Assembly: GCA_934525065.1 (NCBI GenBank)
Contig: CAKSYX010000019.1
Coordinates: forward strand, 1 to 34,145
Direction: 5' to 3'
Length of the DNA: 34,145 nt
Source: an uncultured Eubacteriales bacterium
GTDB lineage: Bacteria; Bacillota; Clostridia; Oscillospirales; Acutalibacteraceae
In this document: positions 14,549-24,549 of the stretch, one piece after another
Layout of the letters: the number at the start of each line of letters is the position of its first letter
How positions within the stretch are numbered: the first letter of the stretch is position 1
Translations under genes and position numbers: made by a program
The notes under the pieces: generated by a model
Seen by the model: the letters and a program-made list of their open reading frames with translations, nothing else
The model's database searches: none
Told to the model about the DNA's origin: nothing

Positions 14549-17500
14549 TTATCCGTGATTATCGAGCTTTCCGGCAAGCTCGGCGGTTTTAAGCTCAAGC
14601 AGTTTTGAAACACCCTGCTCCTGCATCGTGATTCCGTAGAGCATATCCGCTTCCTCCATTGTTCCGCGGCGGTGAGTGATGAGAATGAACTGCGTATTTT
14701 TCGTCATCCGCCTGACATATTGAGCGTATCTGACAACGTTTGCGTCGTCAAGAGCTGCTTCAACCTCGTCAAAAATGCAGAACGGAGCCGGATTCACCTT
14801 CAAAATTGCAAACAGCAGCGCAATTGCGGAAAGTCCTTTTTCTCCGCCTGAGAGTGCGTCAAGCCGCTTGACATTTTTTCCGGGCGGCTGGAGCCTTATG
14901 TCAATTTCGCTTTCAAGAACATCGGTCGGATCAAGCAGTGCAAGCTCGGCCTTTCCTCCGGCAAAAAGCTCGCGGAAGGTTTCTCCGAAGTATTGGTTGA
15001 TAAGGGCAAAGCGTTCGCGGAATCGGTCTGACATTTTTCCGGTAAGCTCGGTTATAAGCTTTGAAAGCTCCTGCTTTGAACGTTCAACGTCCGAAAGCTG
15101 AGAGGACAAAAATTCATAACGTTCGCTGACCTCTTTGTATTCTTCGATTGCACCGACGTTGACTGAGCCAAGGGCGCGAATTTTGTTCTTCAATTCGGCA
15201 AGTCTGCGCCTTGCACCCTGCGGATCGTCGGTTTTTTCGCTTTGAGCCGAGGCTTCACGCAAAGTGAGCTGATATTCGTCATAAAGCTTTGTGACCGTCT
15301 GGTCAAGCTCCTGAAGCATTGTTTCGCGCCTTTCTTCAAGGCGGGCTTTTTCACCGCTGACGGTTTCGCGTTCGGAGGCTTTTTCGCGTTCAAAAACGCG
15401 CAAAGAGCCGGACTTTTCTTCCTTTTCGGCGCGCTCTTTTTGAAGAGCAGCAATGCTTTCCCTTGCTCTGGCGGCCTTTTCACGGTATTCGGCCGCGCCT
15501 TTTTTGAGCAAGGCGATTTCATTTCTGAGTTCTTCGTTTTTCGCTTTGATTTCTTCAATTTCTTCTTCAAGCTGCTTGTCCTTGTCCTCGTGGCTGACAA
15601 GGCGGGCAATGAGAAGGTTCATGGCCTGAGTTCTTGCCGCAAGGTCCTTGTCTGCGTCATGAAGGTCAAGGCTGAGCTTTGAAATTTCCGCGCCCGTTTT
15701 TTCGCGCCTTGCGGAAAGCTCGTCCTTCTTTTGGCCGAGTGAAGAAAGCTTCTCCTCGTTTTCTTCAATGGCTTTTGCGATTTTTTCAATCTCATGCTCA
15801 GATTTCTTGCGGGTTTCCTCAAGCGAAGCCAATCTTTCGGCCGATGATGAGCTTTCCTTTTCAAGTGCTTCAAAGGAAACGAGAGCCGAAGAATACTGTT
15901 CTTCCCAGAGCTTTTTTTCGCCCTCAAGGCGAATTTTATCCTCCTGCTTCGAAAGCAGCTCGCCCTTTGCGCCGTCAAGCTCGGCCTGTGCTTTTGAAAG
16001 CGAAACGCAGACTTCATCATAAGTCCTTTGCATTTCCTCGCTTTCATGAAGTAATTCGCCGTGCTTTTTTGAAAGGCGCTCAATTTCGCTTGAGCGGGAA
16101 AGGATTCCTGCGCTACGGCTTTGAGAACCGCCAGTCATTGAGCCGCCGGCATTGACGACCTGACCGTCAAGAGTAACAATTTTGAAGCGGTATGAGAATT
16201 TTCTTGCAAGCGAAAGAGCACTGTCAATGTCTTCGCAGACAGCTATTCTGCCGAGAAGAGAACGGATTATTTCATCGAACCTGCTGTCGTTTTCAACAAG
16301 CTCGTTCGCCATTTTTATAAAGCCTTCGGTTTTTTCAAGTCCCGTTTCGTCAAAACTTTTCGCCCTGACGGTAGAGACCGGCTGAAAGGTCGCTCTGCCG
16401 GAGCCTGTGCGTTTAAGGTAGTTGATTGCGTTTTTGGCGTCTGTTTCGGTTTCGCAGACGATATTTTGAACGGCGTTTCCGAGGGCGGTTTCAATTGCAA
16501 CGGTGTATTCGCTTTTAATTGAAATCAGCTTTGAAACCGTTCCGAGTATTCCGGAGAGTGTTCCTCTCTCCCCTTCCTTTATAACGGCTTTAACTGAACC
16601 GAGGTAGCCGTCCATATTTTTCTCAAGGTCTTCAAGCATCTTCTTTTTTGAAGCAAGGTGCTGAACCTCAAAAAGCTTGTTGTCAAGGTCTTTTTTGAGC
16701 GTGTCCGCCTTTTCAAGGCGCGTTTTGCAGCGAAGGCTCAGCCCTTCGGCGGTGTTTGAAAGCGCAACAACTTCTTCATTACACTTTTCAAGCGCGGCGA
16801 GTGCCTTTTTCTTTTCTTTTTCAAGGCCAAAAAGGCTTTCTTTGCGTTCGGCGGCAAGCTTCCCAAGTGATTCAAGCCTTGAGCGCAACTCATCGGCGGA
16901 AGAACGCGCCGTTGAAGAAGTCACTCTGCAATCGGCAAGCTTTTGAGTATGTTCTGCAATTTTTGAGGAAAGAGCGGCACTCATTTCGTCAAGCGAATCG
17001 CCCTCACTGCTTCTTTCTTCAAGCTCTTTTCTGACTTTTTCAAGCTCTTCGCGCTTCTTTTCGGCAATAGATTTGATTTGAGAAATGAGGCTCTTTTCGC
17101 CTTCAATTTCCTTTTCAAGCTGTTTGCGGCTCTGCTCGGTATTGCTCTTATCGCCGAGTATGCGCGCTATTGTCTGTTCGTTATGTTCAATTGAGTTTTC
17201 AAAAACAGCTGAGCGGCTGTCGTTCGCGGCGGCCGATTCTTCAAAAGACGCGGCACTCCCTCTGACCTCTTCGATTTGAACAGTGAGATTCTGCGCTTTT
17301 TCATAGGTGCTTTCCATCTGTGCTTCAATTTCGGCAAGCTGCTTTTGAACCTGCTCGTAATGCGCGGCCGCGATGGAAATGCTGTCCTCCTGCTTTCTTA
17401 TATCGGCCTTGAGCTTGTCAATATTATAAAGCCAGAGACCGATTTCAAGCTCCCTTTTTTCGCCTGAAAAGACGAGAAATTTTTGAGCTTTTTCGCTTTG

Positions 17501-18124
17501 AGTTTTGAGCGGGCCGATTCTGTCCTCCAGCTCTGCGGCAATGTCGCGCAACCTGACAAGGTTATCCTCAGCCTGAGCGAGCTTTCTTATCGAATCGCTG
17601 CGGCGATAGCGATAAGCGGAAATTCCGCAGGCTTCTTCAAGCATTTCACGGCACTCCTTGCCCTTGCCGGAGATCATCTCCGCAATTTTTCCCTGGCTGA
17701 CCATCGAATAGCCGTCACGTCCGAGACCCGTGTCCATGAAAAGCTCATGGATATCACGCAGTCTGACGGTGTTGCCGTTGATTTTATATTCACTTTCACC
17801 CGAACGGAAAAAGCGCCTTGTTACGGCAACCTCATCCGAATCAACGCTTGCAATGCTTCGGTCCGAGTTATCAAGGCGCAGCGTTACACTCGCAAAGCCG
17901 TGAGCCTTGCGCACCTTTGTTCCGTCAAAAATGACGTCTTCCATTTTTGAGCCGCGCAAAGATTTACTGCTCTGTTCGCCGAGTACCCAACGGACGGCGT
18001 CGGAAATATTGCTCTTTCCGCTTCCGTTTGGGCCGACGACCGCAGTGATTCCGGGGCCGAAGGTCAGCGTTGTTTTTTCCGGGAAGGACTTGAAGCCCTG
18101 CATTTCAATTGCTTTTAAAATCAT
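14549..18124 (-). CDS. smc: Chromosome segregation protein SMC
   Basis: A 1191-residue SMC ATPase, the core of bacterial condensin with ScpA/ScpB, which are not in this window. The N-terminal Walker A is GPNGSGKSNISDAVRWVLG (31-49), followed by the Q-loop region GYSMVSQGKIAEM. Two long coiled-coil arms flank a hinge (about 510-670) containing GTLSGILGTVSKLI and glycine-rich GGSMTGGS. The C-terminal head carries the signature LSGGEKGLSAIALLFAIL (near 1090) and Walker B PFCIFDEVEAALDD. Intact and full length. The ATG follows AGGAAG. The order rnc-radical SAM-smc-ftsY is a common clostridial cluster. Confidence 0.98.
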   Translation of the reverse strand: MILKAIEMQGFKSFPEKTTLTFGPGITAVVGPNGSGKSNISDAVRWVLGEQSSKSLRGSKMEDVIFDGTKVRKAHGFASVTLRLDNSDRSIASVDSDEVAVTRRFFRSGESEYKINGNTVRLRDIHELFMDTGLGRDGYSMVSQGKIAEMISGKGKECREMLEEACGISAYRYRRSDSIRKLAQAEDNLVRLRDIAAELEDRIGPLKTQSEKAQKFLVFSGEKRELEIGLWLYNIDKLKADIRKQEDSISIAAAHYEQVQKQLAEIEAQMESTYEKAQNLTVQIEEVRGSAASFEESAAANDSRSAVFENSIEHNEQTIARILGDKSNTEQSRKQLEKEIEGEKSLISQIKSIAEKKREELEKVRKELEERSSEGDSLDEMSAALSSKIAEHTQKLADCRVTSSTARSSADELRSRLESLGKLAAERKESLFGLEKEKKKALAALEKCNEEVVALSNTAEGLSLRCKTRLEKADTLKKDLDNKLFEVQHLASKKKMLEDLEKNMDGYLGSVKAVIKEGERGTLSGILGTVSKLISIKSEYTVAIETALGNAVQNIVCETETDAKNAINYLKRTGSGRATFQPVSTVRAKSFDETGLEKTEGFIKMANELVENDSRFDEIIRSLLGRIAVCEDIDSALSLARKFSYRFKIVTLDGQVVNAGGSMTGGSQSRSAGILSRSSEIERLSKKHGELLHESEEMQRTYDEVCVSLSKAQAELDGAKGELLSKQEDKIRLEGEKKLWEEQYSSALVSFEALEKESSSSAERLASLEETRKKSEHEIEKIAKAIEENEEKLSSLGQKKDELSARREKTGAEISKLSLDLHDADKDLAARTQAMNLLIARLVSHEDKDKQLEEEIEEIKAKNEELRNEIALLKKGAAEYREKAARARESIAALQKERAEKEEKSGSLRVFEREKASERETVSGEKARLEERRETMLQELDQTVTKLYDEYQLTLREASAQSEKTDDPQGARRRLAELKNKIRALGSVNVGAIEEYKEVSERYEFLSSQLSDVERSKQELSKLITELTGKMSDRFRERFALINQYFGETFRELFAGGKAELALLDPTDVLESEIDIRLQPPGKNVKRLDALSGGEKGLSAIALLFAILKVNPAPFCIFDEVEAALDDANVVRYAQYVRRMTKNTQFILITHRRGTMEEADMLYGITMQEQGVSKLLELKTAELAGKLDNHG

Positions 18125-18139
18125 CTTGTTCTTCCTGTC

Positions 18140-19144
18140 TTACAGCTGCGGCATAAGCCGCACTTCATATTGCTTCGTATTTTCATCGGTAATAAGCTTT
18201 ATTTCGTAACCTTTTTCTTTAAAAAAGATGAGGTTTTCTTTCTTCTGTCCGACCGCCTGAGAGACATATTTTTTTGAGACAAGCAGATTCACCCTGCCGC
18301 CCGTAATTTCTTCTCTTTCAAGCAAGCTTTTAATTTCGGTGCGATAGAGACGGCTTTCGCATTTTTCGCGAAACGCCGGGTGATATGCTCCGGCAACATA
18401 ACCCTCCTCAACGTTTCCGCCGGAATGAAGGCCGAGCCTTATCACTCTCACGCCGCTTTCGTTGAAGAGCTTCAAAAGCTTGCTGCAAAGTTCGGTTGCT
18501 TCTTCAAGCGTTTGTGCGCGGTATTCGCCGCTGCTGTAAAGCTCTTCAAGCTTCGTGTTTTTGAGAACGACAGTGGGATAAATTCTCACCGTATCGGGCG
18601 AAAGAGAAATGAGCCTTTTTGCCGTTTCAAGTGTCTTTTCGTCGGTGTCACCAAAAAGACCCGTCATCATCTGAACGCCGAGCTCAAAGCTGAAGCTTTT
18701 GATCAGACGGCAGGCATTTTCGCTGTCTTTTGCGGTATGGCCGCGCTCGTTAAGACGCAGGACTTCATCGTCCATGCTCTGACAGCCGAGCTCAATTGAG
18801 GTCACGCCGTATTCCTTGAGCAAGGTCAAAATTTCCTCGTTAATGCAGTCCGGGCGGGTCGATATGCGTATGCCGCTGAAAAATCCGCGGTCAAGGTAGC
18901 TTTTTGCCGTTTTTAAAAGGGATAGCATATAGCCGCGCTCAATGGCGGTGAAGCTTCCGCCGAAAAAGGCAATTTCGCCGCCGCTCGCGTCCGTTTTTCT
19001 GGATAGTGCAGTCTCGCAGGCACTTATTACGTCAATAGGCTCCGGCCTTTTCTGAAAGCCGGAAATCGTTTTCTGGTTGCAGAAGCTGCACCTGTGCAAA
19101 CAGCCCTCATCGGGAACAAAAAGAGCAACGTTGACGTGCTTCAT
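18140..19144 (-). CDS. Radical SAM protein, Elp3-related
   Basis: A 334-residue radical SAM enzyme with the cluster motif C15-x3-C19-x2-C22 (EGCLHRCSFCNQK), then IAFFGGSFTAIE, GIRISTRPDCI and VTSIELGCQSMDDEVL. These match the Elp3-like radical SAM core, but the protein lacks the acetyltransferase half of true Elp3. From memory, a protein of this type is encoded between rnc and smc in many Clostridia, with no demonstrated substrate. A tRNA or protein modification role is only a guess. The start overlaps the rnc stop by 4 bases, and smc follows 15 bases later. Confidence 0.85.
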   Translation of the reverse strand: MKHVNVALFVPDEGCLHRCSFCNQKTISGFQKRPEPIDVISACETALSRKTDASGGEIAFFGGSFTAIERGYMLSLLKTAKSYLDRGFFSGIRISTRPDCINEEILTLLKEYGVTSIELGCQSMDDEVLRLNERGHTAKDSENACRLIKSFSFELGVQMMTGLFGDTDEKTLETAKRLISLSPDTVRIYPTVVLKNTKLEELYSSGEYRAQTLEEATELCSKLLKLFNESGVRVIRLGLHSGGNVEEGYVAGAYHPAFREKCESRLYRTEIKSLLEREEITGGRVNLLVSKKYVSQAVGQKKENLIFFKEKGYEIKLITDENTKQYEVRLMPQL

Positions 19145-19818
19145 TCCTTGATGCCCATAAGCTCAAGAGCCTTTTTTGCCGCGGCCTGTTCTGCTCCCTT
19201 TTTGCTCTGGCCGATTCCGTCACCGATAACATTGCTGTTGAGACACACCTCAACCTCAAAACGCTTGTCATGGTCCGGGCCGCTTTCGCCGACAAGAATA
19301 TAAGTCAGGTGCTCATCGGGATTCTTCTGAATGATCTCCTGCAAGGCAGTCTTATAGTCCTTGAACTTCGGAGTTTCCGCGGCGGCTCTTTTGATGAAAT
19401 GCAAAACAAAATCTCTTGCGCTTTCAAGTCCGCCGTCAAGGTAAATGGCGGCAATTACCGCTTCAAACGCATCGGCAAGGATTGACGGTCTGCGGCGGCC
19501 GCCGGTATGCTCCTCGCCTTTTCCGAGCAGTATGTATTTGCCAAGATCGATTTCCTTTGCAAAATTGAAAAGCGATTTTTCGCAAACACATGCTGCTCTT
19601 CTTTTGGTCATCTCACCTTCCGGAAGATGGCTCAGGTTGTGATAAAAATAATCGGCAGATATTACACCGAGAACGGAGTCGCCCAGGAATTCGAGCCTTT
19701 CGTTGCAATCGCGTGCAAGCTGCTTTTCGTTGGCGTAGGACGAATGGGTAAAAGCCGTTTCAAGAAGCTTTTCGTTCTTGAACGTATAGCCTATTGTCCT
19801 TTGAAAATCTTCAAACAT
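19141..19818 (-). CDS. rnc: Ribonuclease III
   Basis: A 225-residue double-strand-specific endoribonuclease that processes rRNA precursors and structured mRNAs. The catalytic domain (about 1-145) has the signature NERLEFLGDSVLG at residues 39-51 with catalytic acidic residues, and DAFEAVIAAIYLDGG. The C-terminal double-stranded RNA-binding domain (about 150-225) has YKTALQEIIQK, GPDHDKRFEVEVCL and KKGAEQAAAKKALELM. Full length. It lies 21 bases downstream of trmFO and overlaps the radical SAM gene by 4 bases. Confidence 0.97.
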   Translation of the reverse strand: MFEDFQRTIGYTFKNEKLLETAFTHSSYANEKQLARDCNERLEFLGDSVLGVISADYFYHNLSHLPEGEMTKRRAACVCEKSLFNFAKEIDLGKYILLGKGEEHTGGRRRPSILADAFEAVIAAIYLDGGLESARDFVLHFIKRAAAETPKFKDYKTALQEIIQKNPDEHLTYILVGESGPDHDKRFEVEVCLNSNVIGDGIGQSKKGAEQAAAKKALELMGIKE

Positions 19819-19839
19819 CTCTATACTTCCTTTTCAAGG

Positions 19840-21156
19840 TTAATCATTGTTGCCGATTTTTTCAATGATCGTTTCAAGGGCATTCAGCGCTCTTTGCGAC
19901 AAAGCGGCGTAACGTTCCTTTTTGTCTCTGATTTTCGGTTCAATGGGAGGAAGGACGCCGAAGTTCGCCCCCATCGGCTGAAAGTTTTTGACCTGCGGGT
20001 CGCTTATATAGCGCGAAAGCGCACCGATCATTGTGGTATCCGGAAGAACCACGGTTTCCTTTTTTTCAAGGCGCAGCTTCATGTTGATTCCTGCCATAAT
20101 CCCGGAGGCGGCGGACTCCATGTAGCCCTCAACGCCCGTTATTTGGCCGGCGAAGAAGAGGTTTGCTCTTTCTCTGAGGCTGAAATCGCCGAAGAGCAGA
20201 CGCGGAGAATCAATGAAGGTGTTGCGGTGCATCACACCGTAGCGCACAAAATCCGCGTTGCGCAGTGCAGGTATCATTGAAAAAACACGCTTTTGCTCGG
20301 GAAACTTGAGGTTGGTCTGAAAGCCCACAAGGTTATACATCGTTCCGAGAGCATTTTCTTTGCGAAGCTGCAAAACCGCCCACGGTCTGTGACCGGTTCT
20401 CGGGTTGCGCAGACCGACTGGTTTCAGCGGACCGAAGCGCATTGTGTCCTTCCCTCTTGAAGCCATGACCTCAATCGGCATACAGCCCTCATAGACGTCC
20501 TTGCGCCTGTCAAAGGAATGAAGCTCGGCGATTTCAGCCGAAACGAGTGCTTCGTAAAACGCCTCGTATTCCTCCTTGTTCATCGGGCAGTTGATGTAAT
20601 CATCGTCTCCGCCGCGGTCATAGCGCGAAGCGGAAAACGAAAACTCGGGGTCAATGCTTTCGGCTGTAACAATCGGTGCGGCGGCATCAAAAAAGAACAG
20701 TCCCTCTCCGCAGAGAGCTGCAATGCTTCGGCTTAAGCTTTCGCTTGCAAGCGGCCCTGCAGCAACGATCACGTTGCCCTCGGGAATTTCAGTCACTTCT
20801 TCGTGAACCACCGTGATGAGCGGATGAGACGTAATTTTTTCCGTCACAAGGAAGGAAAACTTGTCTCTGTCAACGGCAAGCGCACCTCCGGCCGGAACGG
20901 CGCTCTGCTCGGCGCATTGCATACAGACCGAGCCGAGGCGGCGCATTTCCTCTTTAAGAAGGCCTGCCGCCGACTCAAGCCGCTTCGCTTTGAGAGAATT
21001 TGAGCAAACGAGCTCCGCAAGGGCGGGCGTCTTATGCGCCGGACTGAACTTTTTCGGCTTCATTTCAAAAAGAAGCACCGGCACTTCCCTTTCGGCAAGG
21101 CTCCACGCCGCTTCAACTCCGGCAAGGCCGCCGCCGATAACCTTAACTTCACTCAT
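19840..21156 (-). CDS. trmFO: tRNA (uracil-54-C5) methyltransferase, folate- and FAD-dependent
   Basis: A 438-residue TrmFO, which makes ribothymidine at position 54 of tRNA using methylenetetrahydrofolate and FADH2. The N-terminal FAD-binding motif is VIGGGLAGVEAAWSLAE (5-21). Family-specific stretches are FEMKPKKFSPAHKT, LAELVCSNSLKA (the conserved Cys), GLLKEEMRRLGS, RKDVYEGCMPIEVMASRG, LRNPRTGHRPWAVLQLRKEN, GQITGVEGYMESAASGI and FQPMGANFGVLPP. It is full length and commonly neighbours topA in Firmicutes, as here (21 bases downstream). Confidence 0.97.
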   Translation of the reverse strand: MSEVKVIGGGLAGVEAAWSLAEREVPVLLFEMKPKKFSPAHKTPALAELVCSNSLKAKRLESAAGLLKEEMRRLGSVCMQCAEQSAVPAGGALAVDRDKFSFLVTEKITSHPLITVVHEEVTEIPEGNVIVAAGPLASESLSRSIAALCGEGLFFFDAAAPIVTAESIDPEFSFSASRYDRGGDDDYINCPMNKEEYEAFYEALVSAEIAELHSFDRRKDVYEGCMPIEVMASRGKDTMRFGPLKPVGLRNPRTGHRPWAVLQLRKENALGTMYNLVGFQTNLKFPEQKRVFSMIPALRNADFVRYGVMHRNTFIDSPRLLFGDFSLRERANLFFAGQITGVEGYMESAASGIMAGINMKLRLEKKETVVLPDTTMIGALSRYISDPQVKNFQPMGANFGVLPPIEPKIRDKKERYAALSQRALNALETIIEKIGNND

Positions 21157-21177
21157 TTTACTCTCCTTAGTTTAAAC

Positions 21178-23259
21178 TTACTTGGACTTATAGCCGCACT
21201 TTTCGTCAAGGCAGGCAAGGACGCCGCCCTTGCCCTTGAAGAGCGATTTTCCGCACTTCGGGCATTTCTGGTCAGTCGGCTTGTCCCATGTCATGAAATC
21301 GCAATTCGGCCAATTGTCGCAGCCGAAGAAGGTATATCCGCGCTTTGACTTTTTGGAAATGACCTTTCCTCCGCACTTCGGGCAGGTCGCACCGGTTTCA
21401 ACAACATAGGGCTTTGTATTTTTGCATTCGGGATATCCGGGACAGGCAAGGAATTTTCCGAACCTTCCGGTTTTAATAACCATCATTCTTCCGCATTTTT
21501 CGCAGGGAATGTCAGTCTGATCTTCCTGAAGCTTGATTTTAACACCCTGCATTTCATCCTTCACCTTTTCAAGGTTAACTTCAAAATCGTCATAGAACTC
21601 ATGAAGGAGCTTAATATAATCCTGCTGGCCGTCACCTACCCGGTCAAGACCTGTTTCCATCTGTGCAGTGAACTTTGTGTTGACGATTTTTGGGAACTTC
21701 TCCTTCAAAAGCTTTGTGATAGCTTCGCCGAGCTCGGTCGGAACAAGCTGTTTCGCTTTTCTGAGAACATACTCGCGCTTAACGATGGTTGAAATAATCG
21801 TTGCGTAGGTACTCGGACGGCCGACACCGTTTTCCTCAAGCGTTTTGATAAGCGTTTCTTCGGTATATCTTGCCGGAGGCTGAGTGAAGTGCTGGGTCTT
21901 TCCGAGGCCGCGTTCCTTCACGCTTTCACCTTCGGAGATACCCTCCGGAAGCCTGCCTTTTTCCTCTTCGTCGGTGGAGTTATCGTAAAGGACGGTGAAG
22001 CCGTCAAATTTGACCGAATATCCGCTTGCGGTGAAAAGGCAGTAAGCGCCTTCTTTTTCCTTTTCTCCGACAGCCTTGATTTCAAGCTTGACCGTGCTTT
22101 GAATGCACTGAGACATGAGCGACGCAACAAAACGGCGCCAGATAAGATTATAAAGCTTGAACTGATCCGTCGAAAGACTTCCTTTGACCGATTCGGGAGT
22201 AAGGCTGACGGTTGAAGGTCTGATTGCTTCGTGGCCGTCCTGAGCGTTGCTCCTTGACTTGAAATAGCGCGGCTTTTCCGGCATATATTTATCGCCGTAG
22301 ACCGATCGAACATATTCGTCTGTTGCGGCTCTGGCTTCTTCGGATATTCTCAGCGAGTCGGTTCTCATGTATGTGATAAGACCGACGGAACCGTGGCCGG
22401 CGATTTCAACGCCCTCATAAAGTTCCTGCGCAACCTTCATCGTTTTTTCTGCGCGGAAGCCGAGCCTTCTTGAGGCCTCCTGCTGGAGCGTTGAGGTAAT
22501 AAACGGCGGCGCCGGATTTTTTCTTCTTGTTCCCTTTTTGAGGGAGCTGATGCTATAAGCGGCGTTTTCAAGGCGCGAAAGGATTGCATCGGTCTGCTCC
22601 TCGTTTGAAAGCTTGAGCTTTCCGGTCTCATCGCCGTAAAACTGAGCGGAGATGACCTTTCTGCCTGCCGCAAACTTGCCTTCGATAGTCCAGTATTCCT
22701 CCGGCTTAAAGGCGCGAATTTCATTCTCGCGGTCAACGATCATTCTCAGCGCAACGCTCTGAACACGTCCGGCGGAAAGACCGCGGCGAATCTTCTGCGA
22801 AACAAAGGGGCTGAGCTTATAGCCCACAAGGCGGTCAAGAATTCGTCTTGCCTGCTGAGCGTTGACAAGGTCGATGTCAACCTTCCTTGGTGCGGACATA
22901 CCGTTTTTGACGCCGGTTTTTGTGATTTCATTGAAAGTTACACGGTTCTGCTCATTAAGGTCAAGGCCGAGCAGAGACGCAAGATGCCAGGAAATCGCTT
23001 CTCCCTCGCGGTCGGGGTCGGTTGCAAGATAAACCTTATCGCTTTTTGCAACAGCCTCCTGAAGCTCCTTGACAAGTTTTTCCTTGCCCTTAACAACGCT
23101 GTATTTCGGGGCAAAATCGTGCTTTATATCAACACTCAGACGCGCTGCCGGAAGATCCCTGACGTGACCCTTTGAAGCCACGATGTTATAGCCGTTTCCG
23201 AGATAGTTTTTAAGAGTCTTGGCCTTTGAAGGAGACTCGACAATTATCAAATCTGCCAT
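21178..23259 (-). CDS. topA: DNA topoisomerase I
   Basis: A 693-residue type IA topoisomerase that relaxes negative supercoils. The Toprim domain opens with ADLIIVESPSKAKTLKNYLG and includes YLATDPDREGEAISWHL. The active-site tyrosine lies in GLITYMRTDSLRIS (about residue 296). Three C-terminal zinc modules follow: CEKCGRMMV...CPGYPEC, CPKCGGKVI...CDNWPNC and CPKCGKSLF...CLDEKC. I took the ATG at 23259 because AAAGGTGA sits just upstream. An ATG 15 bases earlier has no RBS. It lies 29 bases after dprA. Confidence 0.97.
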   Translation of the reverse strand: MADLIIVESPSKAKTLKNYLGNGYNIVASKGHVRDLPAARLSVDIKHDFAPKYSVVKGKEKLVKELQEAVAKSDKVYLATDPDREGEAISWHLASLLGLDLNEQNRVTFNEITKTGVKNGMSAPRKVDIDLVNAQQARRILDRLVGYKLSPFVSQKIRRGLSAGRVQSVALRMIVDRENEIRAFKPEEYWTIEGKFAAGRKVISAQFYGDETGKLKLSNEEQTDAILSRLENAAYSISSLKKGTRRKNPAPPFITSTLQQEASRRLGFRAEKTMKVAQELYEGVEIAGHGSVGLITYMRTDSLRISEEARAATDEYVRSVYGDKYMPEKPRYFKSRSNAQDGHEAIRPSTVSLTPESVKGSLSTDQFKLYNLIWRRFVASLMSQCIQSTVKLEIKAVGEKEKEGAYCLFTASGYSVKFDGFTVLYDNSTDEEEKGRLPEGISEGESVKERGLGKTQHFTQPPARYTEETLIKTLEENGVGRPSTYATIISTIVKREYVLRKAKQLVPTELGEAITKLLKEKFPKIVNTKFTAQMETGLDRVGDGQQDYIKLLHEFYDDFEVNLEKVKDEMQGVKIKLQEDQTDIPCEKCGRMMVIKTGRFGKFLACPGYPECKNTKPYVVETGATCPKCGGKVISKKSKRGYTFFGCDNWPNCDFMTWDKPTDQKCPKCGKSLFKGKGGVLACLDEKCGYKSK

Positions 23260-23288
23260 ATGTTCACCTTTCATCAGTCAGCCGCAGA

Positions 23289-24539
23289 TTATTCGCGGCA
23301 AACGTAGTTATTTCCGCCTGTTGAAGAAACATAGCCGCCGATTTCAAGTTCGGTCAGGGCAATGAGAACCCTCCTGACGGGGAGCGAGCTTTCACGCGTT
23401 ATTGAATCAAGGGACGTGCAGCCGCTTTTCATTACATTATACACCATTTCGGCGTTTTTAGAAACACCTTCGAGACTAATTTCTTTATTTTTCAAAACAG
23501 GTTCATTTTTCTGCGGCTTACCGCTGTCTTTTTGTGCTTTTTTCACAACGCGCCTGTCATGAATCGGTTTGTTTTCTCCATAGGGAAAAACATCTATTCC
23601 TTCAAAAGGAACTGAAGGCTCAACCGAGCTGAGCTCTTTTTTTGCCGCAGCTTCAAACTCAAAATGCTGAAGAACGTCCTCTGCGGAGAAAACCGCTTTG
23701 GCGCCGTCAATAATCAGCTTGTTTGAACCTGCGTAGGAAACGCTTGAAATATCGCCCGGAACGGCGAAAATTTCGCGCTGCTGTTTTTTTGCATGGGCGG
23801 CAGTGTTGAGCGTTCCGCTTTTGAGGTTTGCTTCAACAATTACCACACCGTCCGAAATTCCGGATATGATGCGGTTGCGCAAAGGAAAGTATCCCTTGCC
23901 GACAACGGTACGCGGAGGATATTCCGTAACCGTTGCGCCGTGGCGCGTGACCTCTTCGCGAAGAGCTGCGTTTTCCGCAAGATAGGATGTGTCGTGGCCG
24001 CAGCCCATGACAAGAACGGTTTTGCTCCCGGCCTTGATTGCGCTTTTGTGAGCAATGCTGTCGATTCCGAGCGCTCCGCCGCTGACAATTACGCTTCCGC
24101 TTTGCGCAAGGCCGAAAGCAAGCTTTTCGGCGGCCCTGATTCCGTAGGCAGAGGGCCTTCGCGTTCCGACAACGGCGATCGCAAGAGCGTTTTCAAGGCA
24201 GGAAATGTCTCCGCGATAAAACAGAACCAGCGGATAATTTGCAAGCTTCAAAAGCTTTTGCGGATAAAGCTCCGATTGCGGCGTGACAATTTTGATATAA
24301 TTATTCTCGCAATACTCGAGAATCTTTTCGCCCTCATGTATATCGTTTCTTCCGAGCCTTTCAAGTCCGCTGCTTTTCAGGCCGAAAAAACCCTCGGAAA
24401 AAGCACCCGAAAGCCGCCAGTCATCGGAACCGGCTTCATAGACCGCCTTCGCCGAACCGTATGTTGCAAGCAACGAGCCTGCGTTTGCACCAAAGCCGAG
24501 TCCCCTTTGGAGCCACAGCCAGTATAATCTTTCGTCCAA
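23289..24539 (-). CDS. dprA: DNA-processing protein DprA
   Basis: A 416-residue DprA (Smf), which loads RecA on incoming single-stranded DNA during transformation. An N-terminal helical region is followed by the extended Rossmann fold: IAVVGTRRPSAYG, VSGGALGIDSIAHKSAI, VMGCGHDTSYLAENAAL, PLRNRIISGISDGVVIVEA and SGTLNTAAHAKKQQREIFAV. A C-terminal winged-helix domain (about 350-416) closes the protein after a low-complexity linker. The start is a TTG at 24539 with AAGGAG 7 bases upstream. Longer in-frame starts lie within the preceding methyltransferase gene. Together with radA it suggests competence or recombination capacity, though no com genes are visible. Confidence 0.94.
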   Translation of the reverse strand: MDERLYWLWLQRGLGFGANAGSLLATYGSAKAVYEAGSDDWRLSGAFSEGFFGLKSSGLERLGRNDIHEGEKILEYCENNYIKIVTPQSELYPQKLLKLANYPLVLFYRGDISCLENALAIAVVGTRRPSAYGIRAAEKLAFGLAQSGSVIVSGGALGIDSIAHKSAIKAGSKTVLVMGCGHDTSYLAENAALREEVTRHGATVTEYPPRTVVGKGYFPLRNRIISGISDGVVIVEANLKSGTLNTAAHAKKQQREIFAVPGDISSVSYAGSNKLIIDGAKAVFSAEDVLQHFEFEAAAKKELSSVEPSVPFEGIDVFPYGENKPIHDRRVVKKAQKDSGKPQKNEPVLKNKEISLEGVSKNAEMVYNVMKSGCTSLDSITRESSLPVRRVLIALTELEIGGYVSSTGGNNYVCRE

Positions 24540-24549
24540 TTTTTTCTCC

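Noticed and set aside
14775..17950. Many open frames on the plus strand opposite smc
   Set aside because: smc is a complete, motif-supported gene over the whole region. The opposite frames show no family features or RBS.
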